Part shown: positions 18,906 through 28,129 of the stretch, in pieces
Position numbering within the stretch: position 1 is the first letter of the stretch
Layout: each line of letters begins with the position of its first letter
Source of the DNA: Gemmobacter aquarius
GTDB taxonomy: Bacteria > Pseudomonadota > Alphaproteobacteria > Rhodobacterales > Rhodobacteraceae
Direction: 5' to 3'
NCBI RefSeq assembly: GCF_003060865.1
Contig: NZ_CP028918.1
Location: 3,584,001 to 3,648,000 of the forward strand
Length of the DNA stretch: 64,000 nt
The notes under the pieces: generated by a model
The model's input: only the letters and a program-made list of their open reading frames with translations
Databases searched by the model: none
Told to the model about the DNA's origin: nothing
Translations under genes and position numbers: made by a program

Positions 18906-19741
18906 GCGGAGAGGACCGCTGCGCGCGTGGCCTCGTCCACTTCGGGGCGGTGGCCGAACCAGCGTTCGAAACCGGGGGCGGCCTGATGCAAAAGCATGCC
19001 TAGACCGTCGACGGTTGTCGCACCACGGGCTTCGGCCTCGATCAGGAACTGGGTTTTGAGCGGGGTATAGACGAGGTCGGTGGCGAGGGCGCGGGGAGAG
19101 AGCGTGCCTAAGGGAAGGACGAGATCGGGCTTGCCGGTCATGCCGAGGGCGGTGGTGTTCACGACAGTGGCGGCGCCGTCGATCATCGCGTCGGCCTGAA
19201 CCCAATCGTAGACGTGGACCTTGGCGCCGAAATCGCTGCGGAGCGCGTCGGCGCGGGCGCGGGTGCGGTTGGCGAGGCGGATTTCGGGCACGCCAACCTC
19301 GATCAACGCGGCGATGACGGCGCGGGCGGCACCGCCTGCGCCGAAAACGGCGGCGGGGCCGGAGGCGGGCTGCCAGTTGGGCGCGTGCTGGCGCAGGTTG
19401 GCAATGAAGCCCGAGCCGTCGGTGTTGTCGGCCTGAATCTTGCCATCCTTGCGGAAGATGAGCGTGTTTGCAGCCCCGATGAGGGCGGCCCGGTCGGTGA
19501 CGACATCGGCGAGGTTCAGGATCGCCTCTTTATGCGGGATGGTCACATTGCAGCCGACAAAGCCCATGCGGGGCATCATGCGGAGTGCCTCGGCAAGATC
19601 GGCCTGCGCGATGTCGAGCGGGATGTAATGGCCCTTGATGCCGTAGCGTTTGAGCCAATAGCCATGCAACGCCGGAGAGCGGCTGTGCGCGATGGGCGAG
19701 CCGATGACGCCTGCGAGGGGGATGCGCGGATGATCTGTCAT
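18902..19741 (-). CDS. aroE: Shikimate dehydrogenase
   Basis: 279 residues. The substrate motif [19 protein letters not shown] is at residues 11-29, the NVTIPHKE loop with catalytic Lys lies near residue 70, NTDGSGF follows, and the NADP loop [15 protein letters not shown] is at about 131-145. Reduces 3-dehydroshikimate in aromatic amino acid synthesis. Start overlaps the maf stop as ATGA. Confidence 0.96.
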   Translation of the reverse strand: MTDHPRIPLAGVIGSPIAHSRSPALHGYWLKRYGIKGHYIPLDIAQADLAEALRMMPRMGFVGCNVTIPHKEAILNLADVVTDRAALIGAANTLIFRKDGKIQADNTDGSGFIANLRQHAPNWQPASGPAAVFGAGGAARAVIAALIEVGVPEIRLANRTRARADALRSDFGAKVHVYDWVQADAMIDGAATVVNTTALGMTGKPDLVLPLGTLSPRALATDLVYTPLKTQFLIEAEARGATTVDGLGMLLHQAAPGFERWFGHRPEVDEATRAAVLSA

Positions 19742-20340
19742 GCGGAGATGAAACCCCGCTGCGACAGATAGTTCAAGAGCGGCAAGAGGGGCAGGCCGAG
19801 GACCGAGAAGTAATCGCCCTCGATGGTGGTGAAAAGGCGGGCGCCTTCCTCTTCGAGTTTGTAGGCGCCGACGGCGTGGCGGATGCTGTCCCAATTGCGG
19901 GTGACGTAGTCGGACAGATAGGCATCTGAGGCGTCACGCATGGTAAGGCGGACCTCGGCCACGTGACGCCAGACAGGTTCGGCGCGGTCGTAGAGGACGG
20001 CGGCAGAGAGCAGGCGGTGGGTCTGGCCGCGCAGAGTTCGAAGCTGCGAAAGCGCATCGGACGGGGTTTCGGGCTTGGCCCAGCTTTCGCGTTTGAATTC
20101 GAGGATCTGGTCGCAGCCGAGGACGAGGGATTCGGGGTGCTTTTCGGCGAGTTTGCGCGCCTTCATCTCGGCCAGAGTGTCCGCGATGTCACGGGGGTGA
20201 GCTGCTTCGGCGGTCAGCGCGTGGCGGATCGTTTCTTCGTCGATACGGGCCGGAAGGGCCTGCACGGAGAGGCCCGCATTACGCAAAAGCGTGGCGCGGA
20301 TTTCTGACGCCGAGGCGAGGATGAGGGGGCGGTCTGTCAT
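19738..20340 (-). CDS. maf: Maf-like nucleoside triphosphate pyrophosphatase
   Basis: 200 residues: N-terminal [40 protein letters not shown] and the C-terminal [26 protein letters not shown]. Maf proteins hydrolyse non-canonical or modified NTPs. First gene of a minus-strand maf-aroE-coaE-dnaQ operon reading away from the proposed origin. Confidence 0.93.
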   Translation of the reverse strand: MTDRPLILASASEIRATLLRNAGLSVQALPARIDEETIRHALTAEAAHPRDIADTLAEMKARKLAEKHPESLVLGCDQILEFKRESWAKPETPSDALSQLRTLRGQTHRLLSAAVLYDRAEPVWRHVAEVRLTMRDASDAYLSDYVTRNWDSIRHAVGAYKLEEEGARLFTTIEGDYFSVLGLPLLPLLNYLSQRGFISA

Positions 20341-20768
20341 CGGTGTCTTGGGGGTGGTCCTGTGGATAGTCTGCGTTTGTTCCTGCTGCCCGCATGGGTG
20401 CAGTTTAGACGGATTTGCCGAGGAGGACCGCCGACCGGTGGTTTGTCAAGCCGCGGGTGCCGATCATCCACCTGTTGACGGGCGAGTCACGGGGTTGGGG
20501 ATGACATCGGTCATGTGCTGCCTGTGCATGGATGGAATGTGGACAAGAGGGGCGCAGCCCGAAAAAAATTTTCTATGTATATCATAGTGTTGTGTTATCT
20601 ATTTTTGATCTGCTTCCGAGACTTTCGATAGTTATCCACATGTTTTAACCTGTGGATGGAAAGGTGGACGGAATGACCGATCCCGTTGTCCACAGGGCCT
20701 ACATCATCTATCAAGTAAGAATCTTCTTTTATTTAGAAGATGATAAGAAAGAGGGGCTGTGCCGCAAA
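20341..20768. other. oriC: Chromosomal replication origin (oriC), predicted
   Basis: The only non-coding stretch over 300 bases in the window. DnaA-box-like 9-mers: exact TTATCCACA at 20632-20640; one-mismatch copies TGTGGATAG (20361-20369), TGTGGACAA (20538-20546) and TTGTCCACA (20686-20694); two-mismatch copies TCATCCACC (20464-20472) and TGTGGATGG (20651-20659). Two AT-rich segments, 20561-20610 (11 G+C in 50 bases) and 20701-20750 (12 in 50), are candidate unwinding elements in otherwise GC-rich DNA. A hairpin ATCTTCT / AGAAGAT occupies 20721-20741. Flanking gene order (maf-aroE-coaE-dnaQ to one side, rho to parB to the other) resembles the alphaproteobacterial origin. Promoters of maf and hemJ must also lie here. 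Confidence 0.78.
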
Positions 20769-21221
20769 ATGGTGGGGGATTTTCTGGCCGACTGGTATCT
20801 TTGGACCAAGGCGTTCCACGTGATTTCCGTGATCGCCTGGATGGCCGGGTTGTTCTATCTGCCGCGGCTTTTCGTCTATCACGTCGAGGAGGTGGAGGCG
20901 GGCAGCAAGACGGATGCGATGTTCCAGACGATGGAGCGGCGCCTGCTGCGGGCGATCATGAACCCGGCGATGGTTGCGGTCTGGGTGTTCGGCTTGGCGC
21001 TGGTGTTTACGCCGGGGATCGTGAGTTGGGACGAGATCTGGCCATGGACGAAAGCGGCTTCGGTTTTGGGGATGACGTGGTTTCACCATTGGCTCGGACT
21101 GCGGCGGAAGGATTTTCTGGCCGGGCGGAACAGTCTGACGGGGCGGCAATACCGGATGATGAACGAGATTCCGACGCTGCTGATGGTGGTGATTGTGGTC
21201 TCGGTCATCGTGAAATTCTGA
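20769..21221 (+). CDS. hemJ: HemJ, protoporphyrinogen IX oxidase
   Basis: 150 residues with four membrane helices. The signature YLWTKAFHVISVIAWMAGLFYLPRLFVYH contains conserved His17 and a helix-end arginine; later KAASVLGMTWFHHWL and RQYRMMNEIPTLLMV are family hallmarks. HemJ oxidises protoporphyrinogen IX in bacteria lacking HemG/HemY-type oxidases. I start at ATG 20769 because upstream in-frame codons (from 20652) run through DnaA boxes and the AT-rich origin DNA and have no family-like sequence; GAGGGG lies 13 bases before the start. Confidence 0.92.
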   Translation: MVGDFLADWYLWTKAFHVISVIAWMAGLFYLPRLFVYHVEEVEAGSKTDAMFQTMERRLLRAIMNPAMVAVWVFGLALVFTPGIVSWDEIWPWTKAASVLGMTWFHHWLGLRRKDFLAGRNSLTGRQYRMMNEIPTLLMVVIVVSVIVKF

Positions 21222-21344
21222 CGCGGCGTTGACTTTACGGGGGCCTTCCCATATTTGCGGCTTTGCAGGGCCGTCCGGCCCGTGGCATTTCCCGTTCCCA
21301 TCCTGCCTGCCAGCCCTTTTCGGGTGGCTTTTGGACATTTCCCC

Positions 21345-22622
21345 ATGACCGAAACGATCGAACGTTTGAACCTTTCCGACCTCAAGGCCAAGACGCCCGC
21401 GGATTTGCTGGCGATGGCCGAGGAATGGGAGATCGAGAACGCGCCCTCGATGCGTAAGGGCGAGATGATGTTCCAGATCCTGAAGGAACATGCCGAGGAC
21501 GGGTTCGAAATCGGTGGCGACGGTGTGCTTGAGGTGCTTCAGGACGGGTTCGGTTTCCTGCGGTCGCCGGAAGCGAATTATCTGCCCGGTCCGGATGATA
21601 TTTACGTCAGCCCCGAGATGATCCGGCAGTTTTCGCTGCGGACGGGGGATACGATCGAGGGTGTGATTCAGGCGCCGCGCGAGGCCGAGCGGTATTTTTC
21701 GCTGGTCAAGGCGACGAAGATCAATTTCGACGATCCCGAGCGGGCGCGCCACAAGGTACACTTTGACAACCTGACGCCGCTTTATCCCGACGAGCGGTTG
21801 AAGATGGAGATCGAAGATCCGACGATACGGGACCGTTCGGCCCGGATTATCGATCTGGTTTGCCCGATCGGTAAAGGCCAGCGCGCCCTGATCGTGGCAC
21901 CGCCGCGGACGGGTAAGACGGTGCTTTTGCAGAATATCGCGCATTCGGTGGCGACCAATCACCCCGAGTGTTACCTGATCGTGCTGCTGATCGACGAACG
22001 ACCCGAGGAAGTGACCGACATGCAGCGGTCGGTGCGTGGCGAGGTGGTTTCTTCGACATTTGACGAACCTGCGACGCGGCACGTGGCGGTGGCCGAGATG
22101 GTGATCGAAAAGGCCAAGCGTCTGGTCGAGCACAAGCGCGATGTCGTGATCTTGCTCGATTCGATCACGCGTCTGGGTCGGGCGTTCAACACGGTGGTGC
22201 CGTCGTCGGGCAAGGTTCTGACCGGTGGTGTGGATGCGAACGCCTTGCAGCGGCCGAAGCGGTTTTTTGGTGCGGCGCGGAATATCGAAGAGGGCGGGTC
22301 GCTGACCATTATCGCCACGGCGCTGATCGATACCGGTAGCCGGATGGACGAGGTGATTTTCGAAGAATTCAAAGGTACGGGTAACAGCGAGATCGTGCTG
22401 GACCGCAAGGTTGCGGACAAGCGCGTGTTCCCGGCGATCGACATTCTGAAGTCGGGCACGCGGAAGGAAGATTTGCTGGTCGACAAGATCGATCTGCAGA
22501 AGACCTATGTGTTGCGGCGGATCTTGAATCCGATGGGAACGACCGATGCCATCGAGTTCCTGATTGGCAAGCTGAAGCAGACCAAGAGCAACAGCGAATT
22601 CTTCGATTCAATGAATAGCTGA
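21345..22622 (+). CDS. rho: Transcription termination factor Rho
   Basis: 425 residues. N-terminal [23 protein letters not shown]-binding cold-shock-like domain with [22 protein letters not shown], Walker [11 protein letters not shown] near residues 185-194, Walker B region [16 protein letters not shown] and the R-loop/Q-loop part [13 protein letters not shown] hexameric RNA helicase that ends transcription. 123 bases follow hemJ; start set at ATG 21345 by family N-terminus. Confidence 0.98.
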   Translation: MTETIERLNLSDLKAKTPADLLAMAEEWEIENAPSMRKGEMMFQILKEHAEDGFEIGGDGVLEVLQDGFGFLRSPEANYLPGPDDIYVSPEMIRQFSLRTGDTIEGVIQAPREAERYFSLVKATKINFDDPERARHKVHFDNLTPLYPDERLKMEIEDPTIRDRSARIIDLVCPIGKGQRALIVAPPRTGKTVLLQNIAHSVATNHPECYLIVLLIDERPEEVTDMQRSVRGEVVSSTFDEPATRHVAVAEMVIEKAKRLVEHKRDVVILLDSITRLGRAFNTVVPSSGKVLTGGVDANALQRPKRFFGAARNIEEGGSLTIIATALIDTGSRMDEVIFEEFKGTGNSEIVLDRKVADKRVFPAIDILKSGTRKEDLLVDKIDLQKTYVLRRILNPMGTTDAIEFLIGKLKQTKSNSEFFDSMNS

Positions 22623-22646
22623 TAACTTTCAACGGGTTGATCCGGT

Positions 22647-23921
22647 TTGGACACGATTTTTGCCCTTGCCAGTGCGCGTGGTAAGGCGGGCGTCGCCGTC
22701 TTGCGGCTGTCAGGCCCGCGCGCGCATGACGCTGTGGTAGCGCTGAGCGGGCCATTGCCGGCTGCGCGGCGTGCCGCTTTGCGGCGGCTGGTCTGGGAAG
22801 GACAGGTTCTGGACGAGGCGCTTGTCTTGCTGTTCGACGCGGGGGCGAGTTTTACCGGCGAAACCTCAGCTGAATTGCAGGTTCACGGGTCTGGTGCGGT
22901 GGTTCAATCGGTGTTGCGGGCTTTGGCCGGACAAGATGGGCTGCGGCTGGCGGAAGCGGGCGAGTTTACGCGACGTGCGCTGGAAAATGGACGGCTCGAT
23001 CTGGCGCAGGTCGAGGGATTGGCCGATCTGATCGATGCAGAGACCGAAGCACAGCGTCGGCAGGCCTTGCGCGTCTTTTCGGGGGTGATCGGTCGTCGGG
23101 CCGAAGAGTGGCGCCGGAAGCTCATCCGCGCTGCTGCGTTACTGGAGGCGACGATCGATTTCGTCGACGAAGACGTGCCGGTCGATGTGGTACCGGAAGT
23201 GCGGGATCTGGTGGAATCTGTTCTGGAAGATCTGCGCAGCGAAGTGGCCGGGTCGAAGGCCGCCGAGCGGATTCGGGACGGGTTCGAGGTTGCTATCGTA
23301 GGCGTTCCGAACGCTGGAAAATCTACGCTTCTCAATGCTTTGGCCGGACGTGAGGCTGCGATTACGTCAGAAATTGCGGGTACGACGCGCGATGTGATCG
23401 AAGTCCGGATGGATATATCCGGATATGCTGTGACATTGCTCGACACGGCCGGACTGCGCGAGGCACAGGATGCGGTCGAGCGGATCGGGGTCGAGCGGGG
23501 AATCGGTCGGGCGCAGCGGGCCGACCTGAGGGTGTTTCTTGACACGGGCGAGACGATAGCGGGTATTGCCCCGACGGATGGTGACGTGGTTGTGCGTGCC
23601 AAGGGAGACCTGCACGGCACGGGCGTTTCGGGGCTGACGGGGCAGGGTGTCGACGCTTTGCTGGAACAGATTTCGGCGCGATTGGAGCAGATGACCGAGG
23701 GCGCGGGCATTGTGACGCGCGAACGGCATCGGCAGTTCATAATGGCGGCGATCGGGGCTATGGAATCGGCGCGGGTTGAGGTAGAGAGAGGTCCAGCGCG
23801 GACCGAGATTGCCGCGAACGAGCTGCGGGTAGCTATTCGGGCGTTGGAAGGGCTTGTCGGGCGGATCGACGTTGAAAACTTGCTGGACGAGATATTCTCC
23901 AGCTTTTGCATCGGAAAGTGA
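22647..23921 (+). CDS. mnmE: MnmE (TrmE), tRNA uridine-5-carboxymethylaminomethyl synthesis GTPase
   Basis: 424 residues, a little shorter than the E. coli protein. It begins with TTG at 22647 ([20 protein letters not shown]), and no ATG fits the conserved N-terminus. The folate-binding N-domain comes first, then G1 [17 protein letters not shown] (about 218-234), AGTTRD, and G3 DTAGLRE near residue 266. The C-terminus is the catalytic FCIGK. It works with MnmG to modify U34 of several tRNAs; mnmG starts directly after the stop. Confidence 0.96.
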   Translation: MDTIFALASARGKAGVAVLRLSGPRAHDAVVALSGPLPAARRAALRRLVWEGQVLDEALVLLFDAGASFTGETSAELQVHGSGAVVQSVLRALAGQDGLRLAEAGEFTRRALENGRLDLAQVEGLADLIDAETEAQRRQALRVFSGVIGRRAEEWRRKLIRAAALLEATIDFVDEDVPVDVVPEVRDLVESVLEDLRSEVAGSKAAERIRDGFEVAIVGVPNAGKSTLLNALAGREAAITSEIAGTTRDVIEVRMDISGYAVTLLDTAGLREAQDAVERIGVERGIGRAQRADLRVFLDTGETIAGIAPTDGDVVVRAKGDLHGTGVSGLTGQGVDALLEQISARLEQMTEGAGIVTRERHRQFIMAAIGAMESARVEVERGPARTEIAANELRVAIRALEGLVGRIDVENLLDEIFSSFCIGK

Positions 23922-25796
23922 ATGTTTCACGTGAAACACTACGATGTCATAGTCATCGGCGGAGGACATGCCGGATCAGAAGCTGCAGCGGCCGCTGCGC
24001 GGATGGGTGCGCGGACCGCGCTTGTCACGCTGAAAGCCGGGTCGATTGGCGTCATGTCCTGCAATCCGGCAATCGGCGGGTTGGGTAAGGGCCATCTGGT
24101 CCGCGAGATCGACGCTATGGACGGGGTGATGGCGCGGGCGGCGGATGCAGCGGCGATCCAGTACCGTTTGTTGAACCGGCGAAAGGGTCCGGCTGTTCAG
24201 GGGCCGCGCGCCCAGGCTGATCGTTTGCTCTATCGCTCTGCGATGCAGAATTTGTTGTCGCAGCAGAGCGGGCTGGACGTTGTCGAGGGCGAAGTTACCG
24301 ATCTGCTGCAGGAAAATGGACGGGTTAGCGGGGTTGTGCTGTCGGATGGCACTGATCTGCGGGCGCGTTCGGTCATTTTGACGGCGGGTACTTTTCTGAA
24401 CGGTGTTATTCATATCGGTGACGTTCGTCGCCCCGGGGGGCGTATGGGCGATGCGCCGTCGTCCTTATTGGCGGAGCGTCTGGCTGCGCTTGACCTCTCT
24501 CGGGGTAGGTTGAAGACGGGCACGCCGCCGCGGCTTGATGGTCGGACGATCGACTGGAGCGTTCTGGATGAACAGCCGGGCGACGAAGATCCGGTGGTGT
24601 TTTCCTTTTTCAACTCCAGGCCACAGGTTCGTCAGATATCCTGCGGGATCACCCATACCAACCCTGAGACACACCAGATCGTGCGGGACAACCTTGAAAA
24701 GTCCGCAATGTATGGTGGGCACATCGAAGGCGTGGGGCCGCGATACTGTCCGTCGATCGAAGACAAGGTTGTCCGGTTTTCGGATAAAGAATCGCATCAG
24801 GTTTTTCTCGAACCGGAAGGCTTGGACGATCACACGGTCTATCCGAACGGGATTTCGACATCACTGCCCGCCGAGGTGCAAGAGCGTTACGTCAGATCGA
24901 TCCGCGGGCTTGAGCGGGTTCAAATTTTGCAACCCGGGTACGCAATCGAATATGATTACTTTGACCCTCGGGGTTTGCGCGGAACGCTTGAGGTTAAGGG
25001 GCTGTCTGGCCTTTTCTTTGCCGGACAAATAAACGGAACTACTGGATATGAAGAGGCGGCGGCGCAGGGGTTGGTGGCCGGATTGAATGCGGCTGCGGCG
25101 GCGTTGGGGCGCGACAGCATTCATTTCAGCCGGACCGACAGCTATATCGGAGTCATGGTTGACGATCTGGTGACCCGTGGCGTGACCGAGCCCTATAGGA
25201 TGTTTACCTCGCGTGCCGAATTCCGGCTCGCGTTGCGCGCTGACAACGCCGATCAGCGCCTGACACCGGTTGCGATCAGCCTGGGAATCGTTTCAGAGCA
25301 GCGTCGGGCAGCGTTCGGAGAGAAGGCGCGGCAGCTTGGGTCTGCCAAGACGGCGCTAGATTCTGTCCGGCTTTCGTCAAAGGATCTGGCTGATACGCCG
25401 CTAAAAGTGAGTCAAGACGGCGCTCGCAGAAGCGGATTCGATCTGCTTTCGTTTGGAGAGGAAGCGCTTGCAGTGGTCGAGGGATTTTGTCCCGAGTTCG
25501 CGGCATTTCCGGAACAGATCAAGCGGCAGGTTGCGACTGACGCACTGTACGCACAGTATTTGCACCGCCAGACGAACGACGCCGCGCTTTTGCGCCGTGA
25601 GGAGAACGAGGCGATACCGTCAGATTTCGACTACGCTGGTTTGTCCGGCCTTTCGAATGAGCTGAAACTGAAGCTGTGCCGACATTTGCCTGAGAATCTC
25701 GCTCAAGCCAGCAGGATCGAGGGAATGACGCCAGCAGCGCTGACGCTTATTCTCGCGCATTTGCGTAAGGCGAGGCGTGCTTCGGTGTCTGCCTGA
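23922..25796 (+). CDS. mnmG: MnmG (GidA), FAD-dependent tRNA U34 modification enzyme
   Basis: 624 residues. Dinucleotide loop [19 protein letters not shown] at about 10-28; GidA signatures [13 protein letters not shown] and [15 protein letters not shown]-terminal [21 protein letters not shown]. Partner of MnmE. The first codons (MFHVKH) are encoded within a perfect parS palindrome. The ATG follows the mnmE stop with no gap, and the stop overlaps rsmG as TGATG. Confidence 0.97.
   Translation: MFHVKHYDVIVIGGGHAGSEAAAAAARMGARTALVTLKAGSIGVMSCNPAIGGLGKGHLVREIDAMDGVMARAADAAAIQYRLLNRRKGPAVQGPRAQADRLLYRSAMQNLLSQQSGLDVVEGEVTDLLQENGRVSGVVLSDGTDLRARSVILTAGTFLNGVIHIGDVRRPGGRMGDAPSSLLAERLAALDLSRGRLKTGTPPRLDGRTIDWSVLDEQPGDEDPVVFSFFNSRPQVRQISCGITHTNPETHQIVRDNLEKSAMYGGHIEGVGPRYCPSIEDKVVRFSDKESHQVFLEPEGLDDHTVYPNGISTSLPAEVQERYVRSIRGLERVQILQPGYAIEYDYFDPRGLRGTLEVKGLSGLFFAGQINGTTGYEEAAAQGLVAGLNAAAAALGRDSIHFSRTDSYIGVMVDDLVTRGVTEPYRMFTSRAEFRLALRADNADQRLTPVAISLGIVSEQRRAAFGEKARQLGSAKTALDSVRLSSKDLADTPLKVSQDGARRSGFDLLSFGEEALAVVEGFCPEFAAFPEQIKRQVATDALYAQYLHRQTNDAALLRREENEAIPSDFDYAGLSGLSNELKLKLCRHLPENLAQASRIEGMTPAALTLILAHLRKARRASVSA
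23923..23938. other. parS: parS site 1 (ParB-binding centromere sequence)
   Basis: TGTTTCACGTGAAACA, a perfect 16-base palindrome identical to the bacterial parS consensus. It begins one base into the mnmG start codon. parA-parB lie 2.5 kb downstream and the proposed origin 3.2 kb upstream. Confidence 0.96.
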
Positions 25797-26404
25797 TGCT
25801 GGCTATTGGCCCTGACCTGACTGTTTCACGTGAAACAGCCGACAAATTGCGTCGGCTTTCTGACCTGTTGGCGAAGTGGAACCCTACGATCAATCTGGTC
25901 TCCAAGTCTTCGATCGGGTCAGCGTGGGAGCGTCATATTCTGGATTCGGCGCAACTTTACCCGCAGCAAATGTTTCGTCATTGGGTTGACCTGGGCAGTG
26001 GCGGCGGATTTCCCGGTGTCGTGATTGCGATCATTGCTGCCGAACGAAATCCGGAGGCGCAATTCACGCTTGTCGAGGTTGATCAGCGCAAGGCTGCCTT
26101 CCTGCGCGAGGCTTCCCGGGAACTGGCGATTGCCCCTGCAATACTTACCGAACGGATCGAAGCTGTCGGCCCTTTGAATGCCGATATGCTCTCGGCCCGC
26201 GCACTAGCGCCGCTTGGCGGTCTTTGCGGCTTTGCATCAAGGCATTTGGCGCGTGGTGGCACGGCGCTGTTTCCGAAAGGCGCCTCATGGCGCGCGGAAG
26301 TGGATGAAGCGCGTAAGAACTGGACGTTCTCGCTGGATGTCGTGCCAAGCATGACTGACCCGCAAGCTGTTGTTTTGAAAGTGAAAGATATCAACCATGT
26401 CTGA
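25796..26404 (+). CDS. rsmG: RsmG (GidB), 16S rRNA G527 methyltransferase
   Basis: 202 residues. SAM-binding motif VDLGSGGGFPGVVIAI near residues 64-79, WNPTINLVSKSS and RHILDSAQL before it, and ALAPLGGLCGFASRHL after. It makes m7G527 in 16S rRNA; loss gives low-level streptomycin resistance in other bacteria. Its early codons (TVSRETA) are encoded inside the second parS site. Start overlaps the mnmG stop; end overlaps parA by 8 bases. Confidence 0.95.
   Translation: MLAIGPDLTVSRETADKLRRLSDLLAKWNPTINLVSKSSIGSAWERHILDSAQLYPQQMFRHWVDLGSGGGFPGVVIAIIAAERNPEAQFTLVEVDQRKAAFLREASRELAIAPAILTERIEAVGPLNADMLSARALAPLGGLCGFASRHLARGGTALFPKGASWRAEVDEARKNWTFSLDVVPSMTDPQAVVLKVKDINHV
25822..25837. other. parS: parS site 2 (ParB-binding centromere sequence)
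   Basis: A second perfect TGTTTCACGTGAAACA, 1,899 bases from the first. Here it is read in a different frame (V-S-R-E-T inside rsmG, against F-H-V-K-H in mnmG), so identity is kept at the DNA rather than protein level. Confidence 0.96.
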
Positions 26405-27218
26405 TCCCACGCGGAACCATGCGGCGCGGATAATCGCCATAGCCAACCAGAAGGGTGGCGTGGGCAAGACTACGACGGCCATAAACCTCGCTGCCGGGTT
26501 GGCGGAAGCGGGGGCAAAGGTGCTGTTGGTCGACCTTGATCCGCAGGGCAACGCTTCGACCGGCTTGGGCGTTGCGAGCGAGGATCGGCGTTTGACAACC
26601 TATGATCTTTTGATTGATGACGCCCCGCTGAGCGACGTCATCCAGCAGAGCAGTGTCGCGAATCTTTGGATATGCCCGGCGAATGCGGATCTGTCTTCGG
26701 CTGATATGGAGCTGTTTTCCAACGAGAAACGCAGCTTTTTGTTACATGATTCCCTTCGGCAACCGGCGATCGATACGTTCGGTTTCGACTTCATCCTGAT
26801 AGACTGCCCCCCGTCGCTGAGCCTGCTTACGGTGAATGCGATGGTTGCTTGCCATTCGGTTCTTGTCCCGCTTCAGTCGGAATTCTTTGCGCTGGAAGGG
26901 CTATCGCAACTGATGCTCACGATCCGTGAGGTGCGACAGACGGCAAACCCCTCGTTACGGATCGAGGGCGTGGTCCTTACAATGTATGACGGGCGTAACC
27001 GGCTTAGCCAGCAGGTCGAGACTGACGCGCGCCAGACACTGGGCGATCTGGTGTTCGCGACGATCATTCCCCGCAATGTGCGTGTTTCCGAAGCGCCGTC
27101 CTTCGCGATGCCTGTCCTGAGCTACGACTCGGCGTCAAAGGGAAGTGAAGCCTATCGCGCCCTTGCCGCGGAAATCATCACCCGACACCCGATCGCCCAC
27201 AGCAAGGAGCCCGCATGA
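26397..27218 (+). CDS. parA: ParA chromosome-partitioning ATPase
   Basis: 273 residues. Deviant Walker A NQKGGVGKTTTAIN with signature lysine at 19 and Lys24, VLLVDLDPQGNASTGLG, and Walker B ILIDCPPSLSLLTVNAM. ParA forms nucleoid-bound ATP dimers that pull ParB-parS complexes apart. The start overlaps rsmG by 8 bases and parB by ATGA, so it belongs to the same operon. Confidence 0.97.
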   Translation: MSDPTRNHAARIIAIANQKGGVGKTTTAINLAAGLAEAGAKVLLVDLDPQGNASTGLGVASEDRRLTTYDLLIDDAPLSDVIQQSSVANLWICPANADLSSADMELFSNEKRSFLLHDSLRQPAIDTFGFDFILIDCPPSLSLLTVNAMVACHSVLVPLQSEFFALEGLSQLMLTIREVRQTANPSLRIEGVVLTMYDGRNRLSQQVETDARQTLGDLVFATIIPRNVRVSEAPSFAMPVLSYDSASKGSEAYRALAAEIITRHPIAHSKEPA

Positions 27219-28129
27219 TGGACAGGAAAAACGAACGGCGCGGTCTGGGGCGGGGCCTGTCGGCCCTTATGGCCGATGTCAACGTCGAGCTTGACCCTCT
27301 GGCGCCGGATCGTCCGCGTCGGCCCGATATGCTTGTGCCAGTCGAGAAGCTGATCCCGAACCCGAACCAGCCGCGCCGCGATTTTCAACCGGAAGCTTTG
27401 CAGGAACTGGCCGATTCCATCCGCCTCAAGGGTATCATCCAACCTTTGATCGTGCGGCAGATCGGGACCGGGGACCGTTATGAAATCGTTGCTGGCGAGC
27501 GCCGCTGGCGGGCAGCACAACTGGCCCAGGTTCATGAACTTCCGGTGATCTTGCGCGATTTCAGCGATTCCGAAGTGATCGAAGTCGCGATCATCGAAAA
27601 CATCCAGAGGGCTGACCTTAATGCGGTTGAAGAGGCGCTAGCCTACAAGCAGTTGATGGAACGCTTCGGTCACACACAAGAAAAGGTAGCCGAGGCGCTT
27701 TCGAAAAGTCGTAGTCACATTGCAAACCTGCTGCGGCTCCTTAATTTGCCCGATGACGTACAGGGCCTTGTGCGCGAGGGCAAGCTTTCGGCCGGCCATG
27801 CGCGCGCTCTGATCACCTCGCCGCGCGCTTCCGAACTTGCCCGTCAGGTTGTCGAACGGAACCTTTCTGTTCGCGAAACCGAGGCGTTGGCGAAGCATCC
27901 GGAGCAAAAGGGTGCCGGGAAATCATCGGGTCCGCGGCCGCGGGTGGAGAAAGACGCGGATACGCGCGCATTGGAAAACGATCTATCCGCAAACCTGAAC
28001 ATGCGCGTGGTCATCGAGCACGGGGTTTTGGGCGAGGGGGGCACGCTGACCGTGCATTACCGGTCGCTCGACGATCTGGATATGCTGTGTTCTGCCCTTT
28101 CGGTAGCGCGGCGCGATCTGGCGATTTAG
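27215..28129 (+). CDS. parB: ParB, parS-binding CTPase clamp
   Basis: 304 residues. The N-terminal ParA-activating GLGRGLSALM precedes the CTP-binding boxes GERRWRAAQ (box II) and IENIQRADLNAVEEA (box III). An HTH parS-reading domain follows (EKVAEALSKSRSHIANLLRLL), then a linker and the C-terminal dimerisation domain. Start at 27215 overlaps the parA stop; ATG 27218 is an alternative. The stop codon shares bases 28127-28128 with that of convergent hemW. Confidence 0.97.
   Translation: MMDRKNERRGLGRGLSALMADVNVELDPLAPDRPRRPDMLVPVEKLIPNPNQPRRDFQPEALQELADSIRLKGIIQPLIVRQIGTGDRYEIVAGERRWRAAQLAQVHELPVILRDFSDSEVIEVAIIENIQRADLNAVEEALAYKQLMERFGHTQEKVAEALSKSRSHIANLLRLLNLPDDVQGLVREGKLSAGHARALITSPRASELARQVVERNLSVRETEALAKHPEQKGAGKSSGPRPRVEKDADTRALENDLSANLNMRVVIEHGVLGEGGTLTVHYRSLDDLDMLCSALSVARRDLAI

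Noticed and set aside
20652..20768. N-terminal extension of hemJ by 39 codons.
   Set aside because: It would run through DnaA boxes and the AT-rich element, has no resemblance to HemJ proteins and no ribosome site at its ATG.
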